A stretch of 64,000 nucleotides of DNA from Bifidobacterium eulemuris. Its GTDB lineage: Bacteria; Actinomycetota; Actinomycetes; Actinomycetales; Bifidobacteriaceae. Position 1 is the first letter of the stretch. Every line of letters starts with the position of its first letter. This document shows positions 56,520 through 64,000 of the stretch, piece after piece. Position numbers and translations under genes: made by a program. The stretch covers positions 868,001 through 932,000 of the forward strand of contig NZ_CP062938.1 of assembly GCF_014898155.1 (NCBI RefSeq), read 5' to 3'. A model generated the notes under the pieces. That model was not told the DNA's origin. It did not search any database and saw only the letters and a list, made by a program, of their open reading frames with translations.

Positions 56520-58751
56520 TTATCTGGGCAGCGTCATGAAATCGGTGTCCTCCAGATAGCCGGCGCCGGCGGTGATGTCGTATTGGATGAGTCGGTAATC
56601 CTCCAGCAACTGCTGCGTCTCCTCGTCGAAGTCGCTTTCCGCCATCGGATTGCCGTCGGCGTCCAGATAGATGTTCTGGCCTTCGGGGATGCGGTCCCAG
56701 CCTTGAATGCTGTTGACCACCGGAGGCTCCATCGCGGAGATCTTTTCGTGCATGAGCGTCAGGAACGCCAGATAAGGCGAGACCTTTGCGTCCATATGCT
56801 CGGCGGCCTGCGCCACGAAGTAGTTCGGCGACGAGTACTCGTCGTTGTCGATATCGTTGCCTTGCGTGCCGGAGGCCTTGTTGGACCAGATGAAGTAGTC
56901 GGTCAGATGCAGGGCGAGCGAATTGTTCTCGTCCTCGCTGGCCGTGGAGTAGATGCCCGGCAAATGGTCGCCGTAGAACACGACGGTCACCGGCTTGTCG
57001 AGCTCGTCAAGCTGGTCGAGGAACTCCTGCGTGGCCTCGTCGGTGATCGACGCGCCCTTCTGGTACGTCTCGATGGACTCCTGCTCATCCTCGTCCAACG
57101 GCTGCGACGGGTCGGTGGATTCGGCCGTGAACTCGTTGTCCGCATACCAATTGTGGTAGGGCATGTGGTTCTGCATGGTGATGATCTGGATGAACTGGTC
57201 GCCGTCGTTCTCGGCGATCTTCTCCAGCGCGCTTTTGTAGGTCGCCTCGTCGGAGACGTACGGCGAATCGTCGATCGTATCCTGATACTTGATCTGGTCG
57301 TCGCCGGTCAGCGTGTAGAAATGCGAGAAGCCGAACTTCTCATAGTTCGTGGCGCGCGAGTACATGGACGACTCGTACGGATGGAATCCCAACGAGTTGG
57401 CGGGCGCGCCCCACATCTGGTTGATGGTCGGCGTCCAATGCTGGGTCGGCACGAGCTGCTGGTACGGGCTGGTCAGCGACGAGTCGAAATTCGCCATCGA
57501 CAGGCCGGTCAACCCCATGTATTCGAGGTTCGCGGTGCCGCCGCCATAGCCGGAGGAGAGCATCAGGCCGGAGGTGGTGTTCGCCTTGATCTCACGGATG
57601 TTCGGCATCGAGTCCTTGTTCACCTTCAGCCCGGGCACGCGCTCGGGGTCGGAGAAGGATTCGGAGAGGATGTAGACCACGGTGCTGTCGGTCATATTCG
57701 CGGAGCGGGTCTCGTTGATCTCCTCGGCGGCCTGCGTGTAGCGCGCGAGCACCTCCTGCATGGTCTCCTCGGAATACTCCTCCGGCTCCTCCATCACCTT
57801 GGGATTGAGTTGGCGGACGAAGGCGACCAGCGGGCCGTTGCGCTGCGCGTCGTAGACGGAATCCCACATCGAGGGTTTGTCGCCCATCGCCGAGGAGAAG
57901 TTCTTGGCCCACGAGCCGACCGTACCCACCTGCATGGCGTACAAACCGAAGAACAGCCCCGGCACGAGGATAAGCAGCAGACGGGCGACGGCGTTGAACG
58001 AGCGGCTTTTCGCATCCGTTCCGCGGAACAGGCGGCCATGGCGTCCGTCGATGCGGTTGAGCGCGACGCACAGCGCCACGAAGACGGCGAACACGCCGAT
58101 CGCGATGAGGACGGTCACATGTGCGCCGGAGGGCATGAAGCTCATGAGATTGCCGGTGTTGGACCCGAGGAAGCTCAGGTCGGAGGGCAGGATCGCCTCG
58201 TAGCGGATCGAGATCTTGAAATACTCGATAACCGCGACGATGATCGCCAACGCGAGGAACACCGGGGTGGCGATCCAGAATCGGTTGAACAGCATCAGCA
58301 GAATGAGGTAGATGACGCCGGCCAGGATGAGGTTGAGCACGGCCACGAAGTTGAGGTCGGTCCACATCTTGGTCACAAAGCCCCAGCCAGTGACGTTCAT
58401 GTTGTTCGACAGTTGGACGCGCGCCGAGGTCTGGCTCACGCCGATCTCCAGCGCGGCCACGCCGACGGCGTCGAACACGAGGAACAGCACGGCGTACAGC
58501 CATCCCGGGAAGGGCTTGCGCGCGGTTTCGCCACGGCCGGACCGGTCGCGCCCGGCACGGCCTTTGCCGAATCTCCCGAACACACCCGACGTTCGGGGGC
58601 GTGATCCCTTGCCGGTACCGCCGGCTCGGGCGATGGTCAGCTCCTCGATGTCGTCCGGTTGCTGCGTCTGTTCGGAGGTGTTCTCGTTGTTCATGGCCTG
58701 CACTTCACGGCTCGCGTTTCGTTGGTTGGTTCGTTCGTTCTGTTCAGACAT
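56520..58751 (-). CDS. LtaS-like sulfatase-fold phosphoglycerol transferase
   Basis: 743 aa. Long basic/Gln-rich cytoplasmic N-terminus, five transmembrane helices (about residues 80-290), then an extracellular sulfatase-fold domain: TVVYILSESFSDPERV with the metal-binding Glu, YGGGTANLEYMGLTG with the nucleophile Thr, and TVVFYGDHLPGIYSTASED. Family members polymerise or transfer glycerol phosphate to lipoteichoic acid or similar glycopolymers. Several possible starts exist; MSEQNERTNQ at 58751 is preferred to an earlier one. Confidence 0.88.
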   Translation of the reverse strand: MSEQNERTNQRNASREVQAMNNENTSEQTQQPDDIEELTIARAGGTGKGSRPRTSGVFGRFGKGRAGRDRSGRGETARKPFPGWLYAVLFLVFDAVGVAALEIGVSQTSARVQLSNNMNVTGWGFVTKMWTDLNFVAVLNLILAGVIYLILLMLFNRFWIATPVFLALAIIVAVIEYFKISIRYEAILPSDLSFLGSNTGNLMSFMPSGAHVTVLIAIGVFAVFVALCVALNRIDGRHGRLFRGTDAKSRSFNAVARLLLILVPGLFFGLYAMQVGTVGSWAKNFSSAMGDKPSMWDSVYDAQRNGPLVAFVRQLNPKVMEEPEEYSEETMQEVLARYTQAAEEINETRSANMTDSTVVYILSESFSDPERVPGLKVNKDSMPNIREIKANTTSGLMLSSGYGGGTANLEYMGLTGLSMANFDSSLTSPYQQLVPTQHWTPTINQMWGAPANSLGFHPYESSMYSRATNYEKFGFSHFYTLTGDDQIKYQDTIDDSPYVSDEATYKSALEKIAENDGDQFIQIITMQNHMPYHNWYADNEFTAESTDPSQPLDEDEQESIETYQKGASITDEATQEFLDQLDELDKPVTVVFYGDHLPGIYSTASEDENNSLALHLTDYFIWSNKASGTQGNDIDNDEYSSPNYFVAQAAEHMDAKVSPYLAFLTLMHEKISAMEPPVVNSIQGWDRIPEGQNIYLDADGNPMAESDFDEETQQLLEDYRLIQYDITAGAGYLEDTDFMTLPR

Positions 58752-58893
58752 ACAAATCTTCATTCTCGCCGCCATCGCTGACAAACGCAATGAGTATTCG
58801 TGTATCGTCACGCTTCTCTGACGATTGCCAGCCTATCCGCACGATATGCTCGACGCTTCCCTGACTTTCCCTGAACGTTCCCTGTCTTTCCCC

Positions 58894-61800
58894 TTACCGT
58901 CGCCTCAGGCGCAGCGCCGCCAGCGTCGCGGCGCATAGTCCCGCCATCAATGCGATGACGGTCGGCCACCACACGGAGACGCCGCTGCTGGCCAGAGCGC
59001 GGTCCTTGTCTTGACCCGCGTCGTCCTGCCCAGCATTCTCATCATCTTGTCCGTCATTCCCGTCGTCAACGGAACCGCTATTCCCGTCGTCCGGGGTTTC
59101 GGGCCCTGGTTCCGGATCAGAGTCCGGCGTTGGATCCGTGTCGGGAGCAGGCTCCGGGTCAGGCGTTGGATCCGGATCGGGTGTCGGCTCGGGATCAGGT
59201 GTCGGCTCGGGATCGGGTGTCGGCTCCGGGTCAGGTGTCGGCTCCGGGTCAGGTGTCGGCTCCGGATCAGGCGTCGGCTCCGGATCAGGATCCTCCCCGG
59301 CCTCCACAGTAACGTTCAGCTGAACCGCGGTGGCATTGCCGTCGCTGTCGGTCACCGTGTAGGTGACGGTATGCTCGCCGACCTTGCCGATATCGTACAG
59401 CACATTCGTCGTCACCTGACCGGCGATGTCACCATCCTCCACATCGGTGGCGGAGGCCAGATATTCGTTTGGATCGAATGCGTCGTCTTCGCGGACGGTC
59501 ACCTCGGTAGCCGTCAGCTGGACCACCGGCTTGGAACCGTGCAGTACCATATCCATGAACTGCGCGTACTCGTTCCGCTCGCTTTCGGGCAGCAAAGCGT
59601 ACCACGAAGCGACGCTGGCTCGGCGACCGACGTCGTACCGGCGATTGGCCAGCCGGGACTCATCCCAGTCGTAGCGCGCCTCGTCCAGCCGCTGCTTCGC
59701 CATGGCGGAGACCATCGCGTCACGTTCGGCGTCGTCCATGCTGGCGCGAACGAGTCCGGCCGCCGTCACCTCATAGGTCTCCTCCATGGCCGTCATACGG
59801 TTGGCGGTCTGCTCGGCGCCGTTCTCGTCGGTGAATTCAGTGCGGTTGTTGCGGCTCCACAAATGCCAACGGATAACGATTCTGTCGCCGATGGCGAGCG
59901 GCACGTTCGGGTTGTTGTCGCCGCCGCTGATATCGGAGAAATGCTTCGTTCCGCTAGGCAGCACCCATTGCGCGGCGTTGCCCGACGCGGTGGTTTTGGT
60001 GGTGCCCACGCTGTCGGTGACGGTGATGGCCGCACAGTCGCCCCCGCCCGTGTAACTGCCGCATCCGGTATCGCTCTGCCCCAACGTGACTTTCAGCATA
60101 TGGTCGTTGGCGTCCAGCGTCGCTTGGAAGGCGAGTGTGCCATACCATTGGCCGGACAGCCGGAATCCGCCGCCGGCGAGCAGACCGTCGGATTGGTAGC
60201 GCGCGGTCGCCTGCTCGGTCGTTCCCGGAAGAACCGTGATGTCGGAGAGAATCGGCTGCGAATATCCGTCGACCAACGGCACCTGCAGCTGGTAGGAGCC
60301 GGTCGGCAGCGTCCCGCTCGCCTTGCCGTTTGTGATCGGTAGCACGGCGACGGTCGTTCCGTTGTTGACGACATGGATGTTGCGCCCGTCCAGATCGGCA
60401 CCGGAGATGGAAACCTCCACGGTGCCGGTGGGATTCGCTCCCGCCTCGCTCAGACTTTGGGCGAGCAGACTGCTTTTGACGACCTGGAACCGGTATGTCG
60501 TGCCCAATGAGGCCATCACCGCGGATTCCAACTCCGGATCCGCACTGACGCCGTTCTTGTCGACGCCGATCGCATCCGCGAGAATTGTCATCCGATCAAG
60601 ATCGGGGCGCTCCTGCAACTGGCGACGGGTGTCGGACGGAATCTCGACGCCCCATGCGTCGAGGAACGGCGCGAAATCCACGCCGTAATTGTCCGCAAGC
60701 GCCAGCAGCCACGCGGATTCGTTGGTGATCGACCCGCCGGCGTTCAGGTAGGCGCGGTACCAGTGGTTGACCACGCCGAGCGGCTCGCGGCCGTTGGCGT
60801 CTTTGGCGGACTGGTCTCGGTAGGCCGACTGGCCCACGGCGTCCAGCATGCTGATATAGGCGTTGAGCAGCGGACGGTTCCATTCGAAGTTCGGCGCGTC
60901 CGGCGTCAGTCGGTAGTCGCGGTTCACTGCGAGTTCCCCACTTTGACGATCCCACCAGTAGCTCCATCCGACGGCGTTCACATCGAGGATGTCGGTATTG
61001 TGCTGAACATAATAGGCCAGCACGTTGTTGCTCGTCTCGCCGCCGTCGAAGCTGCCGCTGTTGCGCCCCAGCGTTCCCTGGTAGCCGTGCGCGATCTCGT
61101 GCAGCAGTCCCCAGCCTTTGTCGAAGAGGGACCACACATACTTCGCGTTCACGCCGACGTGGTCGCCGCTGTAGTAGGCGCCGCCGGCGCCGTGGATATT
61201 GGCGCGGAAGAACTCCTTGCTGCGCACCTGCTGGTCGAGGGGATCGGTGGCGCGGGCGTCGAGTCCGATGAGCTCGTCGTCCCGCTGGATGATGTCGTCG
61301 AAATAGGTGAGCGCCTTGTCAAACGTCGGGAACAGGTGGAACAGATCGGCTTTGTCGATGTCGTTGCGCATCAGCGTCATCGACCGGCCGCTTTCGACCA
61401 GCGCGTACGGGTCGCCGTATGCATCGTATGTCGCGTCCCATTGGGAGAAGAATTCGCTTTGGTCGTCGCCCAGATAGTAGTAGGGCGTCAGATGGGCGTC
61501 GTCGCCGTAGGTGAAGCGCACGGTGATGTCTTTATCGGCGGAGCCTTCGTCGCGCGAGTTCATGGGCGTGTATACGGTCAGCGGGGACGCGCCGGCGGTC
61601 GAGCCGGTCAGGGTCGCGCTCTGCCCCGACTTCACGGTGACGGTGCCGCCGTCGGTGTGCGTGTCGTTCGTCGGCCAGGTGAATTTGACGTCGGTGCCGC
61701 CGGTGAGGACCTCCACTTCGACGCTGCCGCCTGCGGGCACGCTCAGTCCGACGGCCTGACGATCGTGGGCATCCATACGCAGAATGCCCTGCAGCTGCGT

Positions 61801-62241
61801 GTTCCAGGCGCTCGCGTTGTTGTAGACCTTGCGCACGATGGAACGGCGCTCGGTCGAATCGGCGGGCAGCACGCGCACCGTGGTCGTCATGGTGGCGGTG
61901 TTGCCATCCGAATCCGTCGCGGACGAGGTCAGCGTGTACGTATTGCCGACCGCCGCCGCATCCACCGCGCCGTCCGTGAGCGGGATCTCGTCGCCGGTGG
62001 TTTCGACGGCGCGCGTCAGATCGCCATCCTCGATGTCTTTGGCGTATACGCGGTAGGCGGCCTCGTTCGGCGCGTACGGGTCGCCTACCTTCAGTACCAG
62101 TTCTTTGGCTCCGTAAAGGACGGGCGCCTGCCGCTCATCCCACTGCTGGATGTCGGCTGTGTCGGCTGCGGCCGCCGCGGGAGTGTACGTGGAAGCCAGC
62201 ATCGCCGCCGTTACGATTGCGGCCATGACTTTCGCGCGCAT
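58894..62241 (-). CDS. Large secreted, wall-anchored M60-like metallopeptidase
   Basis: 1,115 aa. Signal peptide (MRAKVMAAIVTAAMLASTYT, then AAAAAD). Ig-like DUF5011 domain at about residues 35-125, M60-like (enhancin) peptidase with zinc site LLHEIAHGYQGTLGRNSG, beta-sandwich regions, a second DUF5011 domain (VTVREDDAFDPNEYLASATD), a stalk of repeated TPDPEP, an LASSG sortase-like signal, a transmembrane helix and RLRRR. M60 enzymes of gut bacteria cut mucin-type glycoproteins, so this is a candidate mucus-interaction factor. 88 bases upstream of it hold only its promoter region. Confidence 0.9.
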   Translation of the reverse strand: MRAKVMAAIVTAAMLASTYTPAAAAADTADIQQWDERQAPVLYGAKELVLKVGDPYAPNEAAYRVYAKDIEDGDLTRAVETTGDEIPLTDGAVDAAAVGNTYTLTSSATDSDGNTATMTTTVRVLPADSTERRSIVRKVYNNASAWNTQLQGILRMDAHDRQAVGLSVPAGGSVEVEVLTGGTDVKFTWPTNDTHTDGGTVTVKSGQSATLTGSTAGASPLTVYTPMNSRDEGSADKDITVRFTYGDDAHLTPYYYLGDDQSEFFSQWDATYDAYGDPYALVESGRSMTLMRNDIDKADLFHLFPTFDKALTYFDDIIQRDDELIGLDARATDPLDQQVRSKEFFRANIHGAGGAYYSGDHVGVNAKYVWSLFDKGWGLLHEIAHGYQGTLGRNSGSFDGGETSNNVLAYYVQHNTDILDVNAVGWSYWWDRQSGELAVNRDYRLTPDAPNFEWNRPLLNAYISMLDAVGQSAYRDQSAKDANGREPLGVVNHWYRAYLNAGGSITNESAWLLALADNYGVDFAPFLDAWGVEIPSDTRRQLQERPDLDRMTILADAIGVDKNGVSADPELESAVMASLGTTYRFQVVKSSLLAQSLSEAGANPTGTVEVSISGADLDGRNIHVVNNGTTVAVLPITNGKASGTLPTGSYQLQVPLVDGYSQPILSDITVLPGTTEQATARYQSDGLLAGGGFRLSGQWYGTLAFQATLDANDHMLKVTLGQSDTGCGSYTGGGDCAAITVTDSVGTTKTTASGNAAQWVLPSGTKHFSDISGGDNNPNVPLAIGDRIVIRWHLWSRNNRTEFTDENGAEQTANRMTAMEETYEVTAAGLVRASMDDAERDAMVSAMAKQRLDEARYDWDESRLANRRYDVGRRASVASWYALLPESERNEYAQFMDMVLHGSKPVVQLTATEVTVREDDAFDPNEYLASATDVEDGDIAGQVTTNVLYDIGKVGEHTVTYTVTDSDGNATAVQLNVTVEAGEDPDPEPTPDPEPTPDPEPTPDPEPTPDPEPTPDPEPTPDPDPTPDPEPAPDTDPTPDSDPEPGPETPDDGNSGSVDDGNDGQDDENAGQDDAGQDKDRALASSGVSVWWPTVIALMAGLCAATLAALRLRRR
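59150..59300. repeat. 18-bp coding minisatellite in the M60 stalk
   Basis: Tandem 18-bp units of the kind CAGGCGTCGGCTCCGGAT (plus strand) encode TPDPEP on the minus strand, about seven to eight near-identical copies with third-base differences. Unit number changes would keep the frame, so stalk length can vary between strains. Confidence 0.75.
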
Positions 62242-62329
62242 GCGGTCTCCTTGTGTTCGTCATATGGGCGAAAAGCCCTAAGCGTAACATCGCACCCAAG
62301 AAAACCGACGTCACCCCGCGTCGCGCCTC

Positions 62330-63235
62330 TTATTTGACCGCCTGCGCGAATTCTTCCACCAGCGCCTCCATCCATGCGATGAGGTCATCGTATTCGGCCG
62401 GCATCTGTTCGGTGATCTCGACGATCGGCACGTCAGCCTGTTCGGCGGACTGGACGATCTGGTCGGTGGTGGCGTTCGATTCCTGCGTGTTCACCACCAG
62501 CATGGCGATGTCGCCACCGCTGAACGCGTCGATGAACTCCTTGAGGTCGGATGGGGTGGGTTCGCTGTCGTTGGCCGTGGCCTGCGCGTACCCGGTGGGA
62601 GTGGCGTCGTTGAGTTGCAGGTCGTCAGCCAGATACGCGGCGACGGATTCGGTGGCGGCGTAGTTCAGACCGTCCGTCGTGGCGGCGGCCGTTTCGATCG
62701 CCGATTCCAGATCGGCCTCACGCTCATGCCAAGCTTCGTTGAGTCGTTCGAACGTGGCCTGGTTTTCGGGGTCGGCTTCGATGTAGGCCGCGGTTATCGC
62801 GTCCGCCGTGGCGGAACGGGCGTCCGCGGAGAACCACACATGCGGGTTGTCGCCGGAGGTTTTGCCGGCGGCCTCGGCGGCATCCACCAGCGTGGCCTGT
62901 GTGGATTCGGCTGCCTTGACGGCCCAGGCGTCGTAGTCGGCGCCGTTGACCACGGCGACCTGCGCCGAAGCGAACCGCCCCACGTCCTGACTGGTCGGCT
63001 CGTAGTCGTGCGCCTCCACGCCGGTGTTGCTCATGATGGTGGTCACATCGACCAGATCGCCGCCGAGTTCGCTCGCCACCGAACCCCACTGGTTGATGGA
63101 GGCCACCACGGCGATTCCATCACCGTCGGCGCTCGTCGAGCCGCCTTCGTCCGAGCCGCAGGCCGCCAATGCCGCCATCATCGAAATCGCCGTCACGCCC
63201 GCCAGCGTCCGCTTCCACAGGTTCTCGCGCATCAT
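62330..63235 (-). CDS. Zinc/manganese ABC transporter substrate-binding lipoprotein
   Basis: 301 aa. Lipoprotein signal ending MMAALAACGS. Cluster A-1 features: VVASINQWGSVASELGG, the metal-binding His in GVEAHDYEPTSQDV and the NPHVWFSADARSATADAITA motif, then a long helix and TPSDLKEFIDAF. A Zur-box-like operator overlaps its promoter. GGAGAGG is six bases before the ATG at 63235. No permease or ATPase gene is next to it in this window, so the partners are elsewhere. Confidence 0.92.
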   Translation of the reverse strand: MMRENLWKRTLAGVTAISMMAALAACGSDEGGSTSADGDGIAVVASINQWGSVASELGGDLVDVTTIMSNTGVEAHDYEPTSQDVGRFASAQVAVVNGADYDAWAVKAAESTQATLVDAAEAAGKTSGDNPHVWFSADARSATADAITAAYIEADPENQATFERLNEAWHEREADLESAIETAAATTDGLNYAATESVAAYLADDLQLNDATPTGYAQATANDSEPTPSDLKEFIDAFSGGDIAMLVVNTQESNATTDQIVQSAEQADVPIVEITEQMPAEYDDLIAWMEALVEEFAQAVK

Positions 63236-63250
63236 CTTCAACCTCTCCAT

Positions 63251-63279
63251 TTGTTAATGAGATTCATTTTCATTAACAA
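63251..63279. promoter_or_regulatory. Zur-box-like operator
   Basis: TTGTTAATGA at 63251-63260 and TCATTAACAA at 63270-63279 are inverted arms around GATTCATTT; the core AATGA...TCATTTTCATT matches Fur-family zinc-regulator sites. It lies 16 bases before the zinc-binding lipoprotein start, and the Fur-family gene next door is the likely binder. Confidence 0.8.
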
Positions 63280-63300
63280 CCATACAGTATCCCCGGATAC

Positions 63301-63335
63301 GAGAAAGCCGCCCGCGTGTCACGGGCGGCTTTCTC
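63301..63335. terminator. Bidirectional terminator after the Fur-family gene
   Basis: GAGAAAGCCGCCCG and CGGGCGGCTTTCTC pair perfectly over 14 bases around a seven-base loop; T-rich arms on both strands. It separates the Fur-family gene from the zinc lipoprotein promoter. Confidence 0.85.
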
Positions 63336-63399
63336 ACATCCATACGGACTGCGGGCACGAATCGTCGTCATTCGTGAGAACGGGTCCGCAGCGACCTGG

Positions 63400-63786
63400 T
63401 CACTGACAGTCCGGGCAGAGCCCGAACACCTCCAGGGTGTGCGACTCCACGGTGAACCCATGGGTTGAGGCCACTTTGCGCAGCCAACTTTCGCTGGGCG
63501 GCTCAACCTCCACGGTTTTGCCGCACTTCTTGCACACCAGATGGTGGTGATGTCCGTCATCACCGCATAAGCGGAACAACTGTTGGCCATCCAACCGAAC
63601 GGTGTCGGCCACGCCTGCATCCGCCAAGGCGTTGAGTTGGCGGTATACGGTGGCGAGTCCGACCTTCAGTCCCCCATCCTCCAGCTTGCGGTGCAGCTCC
63701 TGCGCCGACATGAACTCGTCGCATTCCTGCAACGCCGCGTGGATGGCGTCCTTCTGCTTGGTATTGCGTTCCATACGCTCGACCAT
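63400..63786 (-). CDS. zur: Fur-family regulator, probably Zur
   Basis: 128 aa. Winged helix with FMSAQELHRKLEDGGLKVG and LATVYRQLNALADAGVADTV; metal-binding DDGHHHHLVCKKCGKTVEVE and a final GLCPDCQ for the structural Cys4 zinc. Its neighbour, a zinc-uptake lipoprotein with a Zur-box-like operator, points to Zur rather than iron-Fur. Start MVERMERN (CGAGG upstream) preferred; an ATG at 63846 has no spacing to a ribosome site. Confidence 0.9.
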   Translation of the reverse strand: MVERMERNTKQKDAIHAALQECDEFMSAQELHRKLEDGGLKVGLATVYRQLNALADAGVADTVRLDGQQLFRLCGDDGHHHHLVCKKCGKTVEVEPPSESWLRKVASTHGFTVESHTLEVFGLCPDCQ

Positions 63787-63851
63787 GAAACCTCGGTCCT
63801 TGTTCGTCGGCGGGCGGCCGGGCGCGACCGGCCCGGCGCCCGCCATCCTCG

Positions 63852-64000
63852 TTATCGCAGATCGTCCCAGCAGCCGGTGGCCTCAAGGGCCGCCACGGCC
63901 GCGGCGGTGTCGTCGGCGAGCACGGTGATATGGCCCATCTTGCGGTCGTGGCGGCTTTCCGCCTTGCCGTAATCATGCACGTTCCACTCCGGATGTTCGC
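63852..64000 (-). CDS. purK: Partial PurK (N5-CAIR synthetase), C-terminal end
   Basis: The frame runs off the window edge and ends in TAA at 63852. The visible 48 residues, EHPEWNVHDYGKAESRHDRK then MGHITVLADD, match the C-terminal barrel of PurK (the usual HxYGK and R-KMGH motifs). PurK makes N5-CAIR from AIR, ATP and bicarbonate. Its stop lies six bases before a possible upstream Zur start, so the two genes may share a transcript. Confidence 0.85.
   Translation of the reverse strand, partial: EHPEWNVHDYGKAESRHDRKMGHITVLADDTAAAVAALEATGCWDDLR

Overview
The window looks like a chromosomal segment of a Bifidobacterium or close relative: high GC, actinobacterial gene content (WhiB-type protein, OpcA beside Zwf, one very long PurL), and a tRNA-His gene with a resident prophage lying against its 3' end. 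Genus assignment is inferred from gene content and order; no rRNA is present.

Bases 1 to about 27,730 are one end of a prophage. A rightward block (1-8,000) of small, mostly unrecognised genes starts with a cut lipoprotein carrying a CW_7-like wall-binding stretch. It converges at a 15-bp bidirectional terminator (8,006-8,048) with a long leftward early operon (25,815 to 8,083). That operon has about 40 tightly overlapping genes: Cro-like HTH, Bro/KilA-type antirepressor, ERF annealing protein, SSB, PDDEXK nuclease, HNH nuclease, replisome organiser with iteron-like repeats inside it, WhiB, DUF3310, Lar-like zinc proteins, oligoribonuclease-like exonuclease and a radical SAM protein. The immunity switch is at 25,850-26,815: divergent promoters, an apparently leaderless repressor gene and an ImmA/IrrE-type peptidase. 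Two small membrane proteins then lead to tRNA-His (27,736-27,811), whose 3' end is the likely attachment site. No integrase or structural genes are in view, so the rest of the prophage lies to the left.

The most unusual content is RNA. Within the rightward block are two separate hairpin arrays on the coding strand that imitate CRISPR repeats of two different types. At 4,551-4,790 there are five type I-E-like repeats with mostly 20-22-nt related pseudo-spacers. At 6,521-7,050 there is a tandem double-hairpin array ending in the type I-C-like tail GTGGATCGAAA, with strongly covarying stems. Together they suggest RNA decoys (multi-unit RNA anti-CRISPRs) against two CRISPR-Cas types, with four small unknown proteins encoded between them. 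The prophage also shows a structured leader that can hide a ribosome binding site (5,277-5,416), two tRNA-like folds (23,931-24,140), and lambda-like iterons inside the replication gene (16,332-16,466).

Bases 28,000-64,000 are host chromosome. Purine synthesis genes are scattered through it: purT, purC-purL, purF-purM-purD and the end of purK. The oxidative pentose phosphate genes are gnd and, convergent to it, zwf-opcA-pgl. Between gnd and pgl sits a 5.8-kb module (response regulator, histidine kinase, adaptor lipoprotein, ABC ATPase, permease, lipoprotein) bracketed by two copies of a palindromic repeat. Further right are a PIN toxin-antitoxin pair, a DUF4143-type ATPase with two palindromic operators, a YolD-like/Y-family polymerase pair, an aldehyde dehydrogenase/SDR pair, an LtaS-like enzyme, a large secreted M60-like metallopeptidase with a variable repeat stalk, and a zinc-binding lipoprotein with a Zur-box-like operator next to a Fur-family (Zur) regulator.
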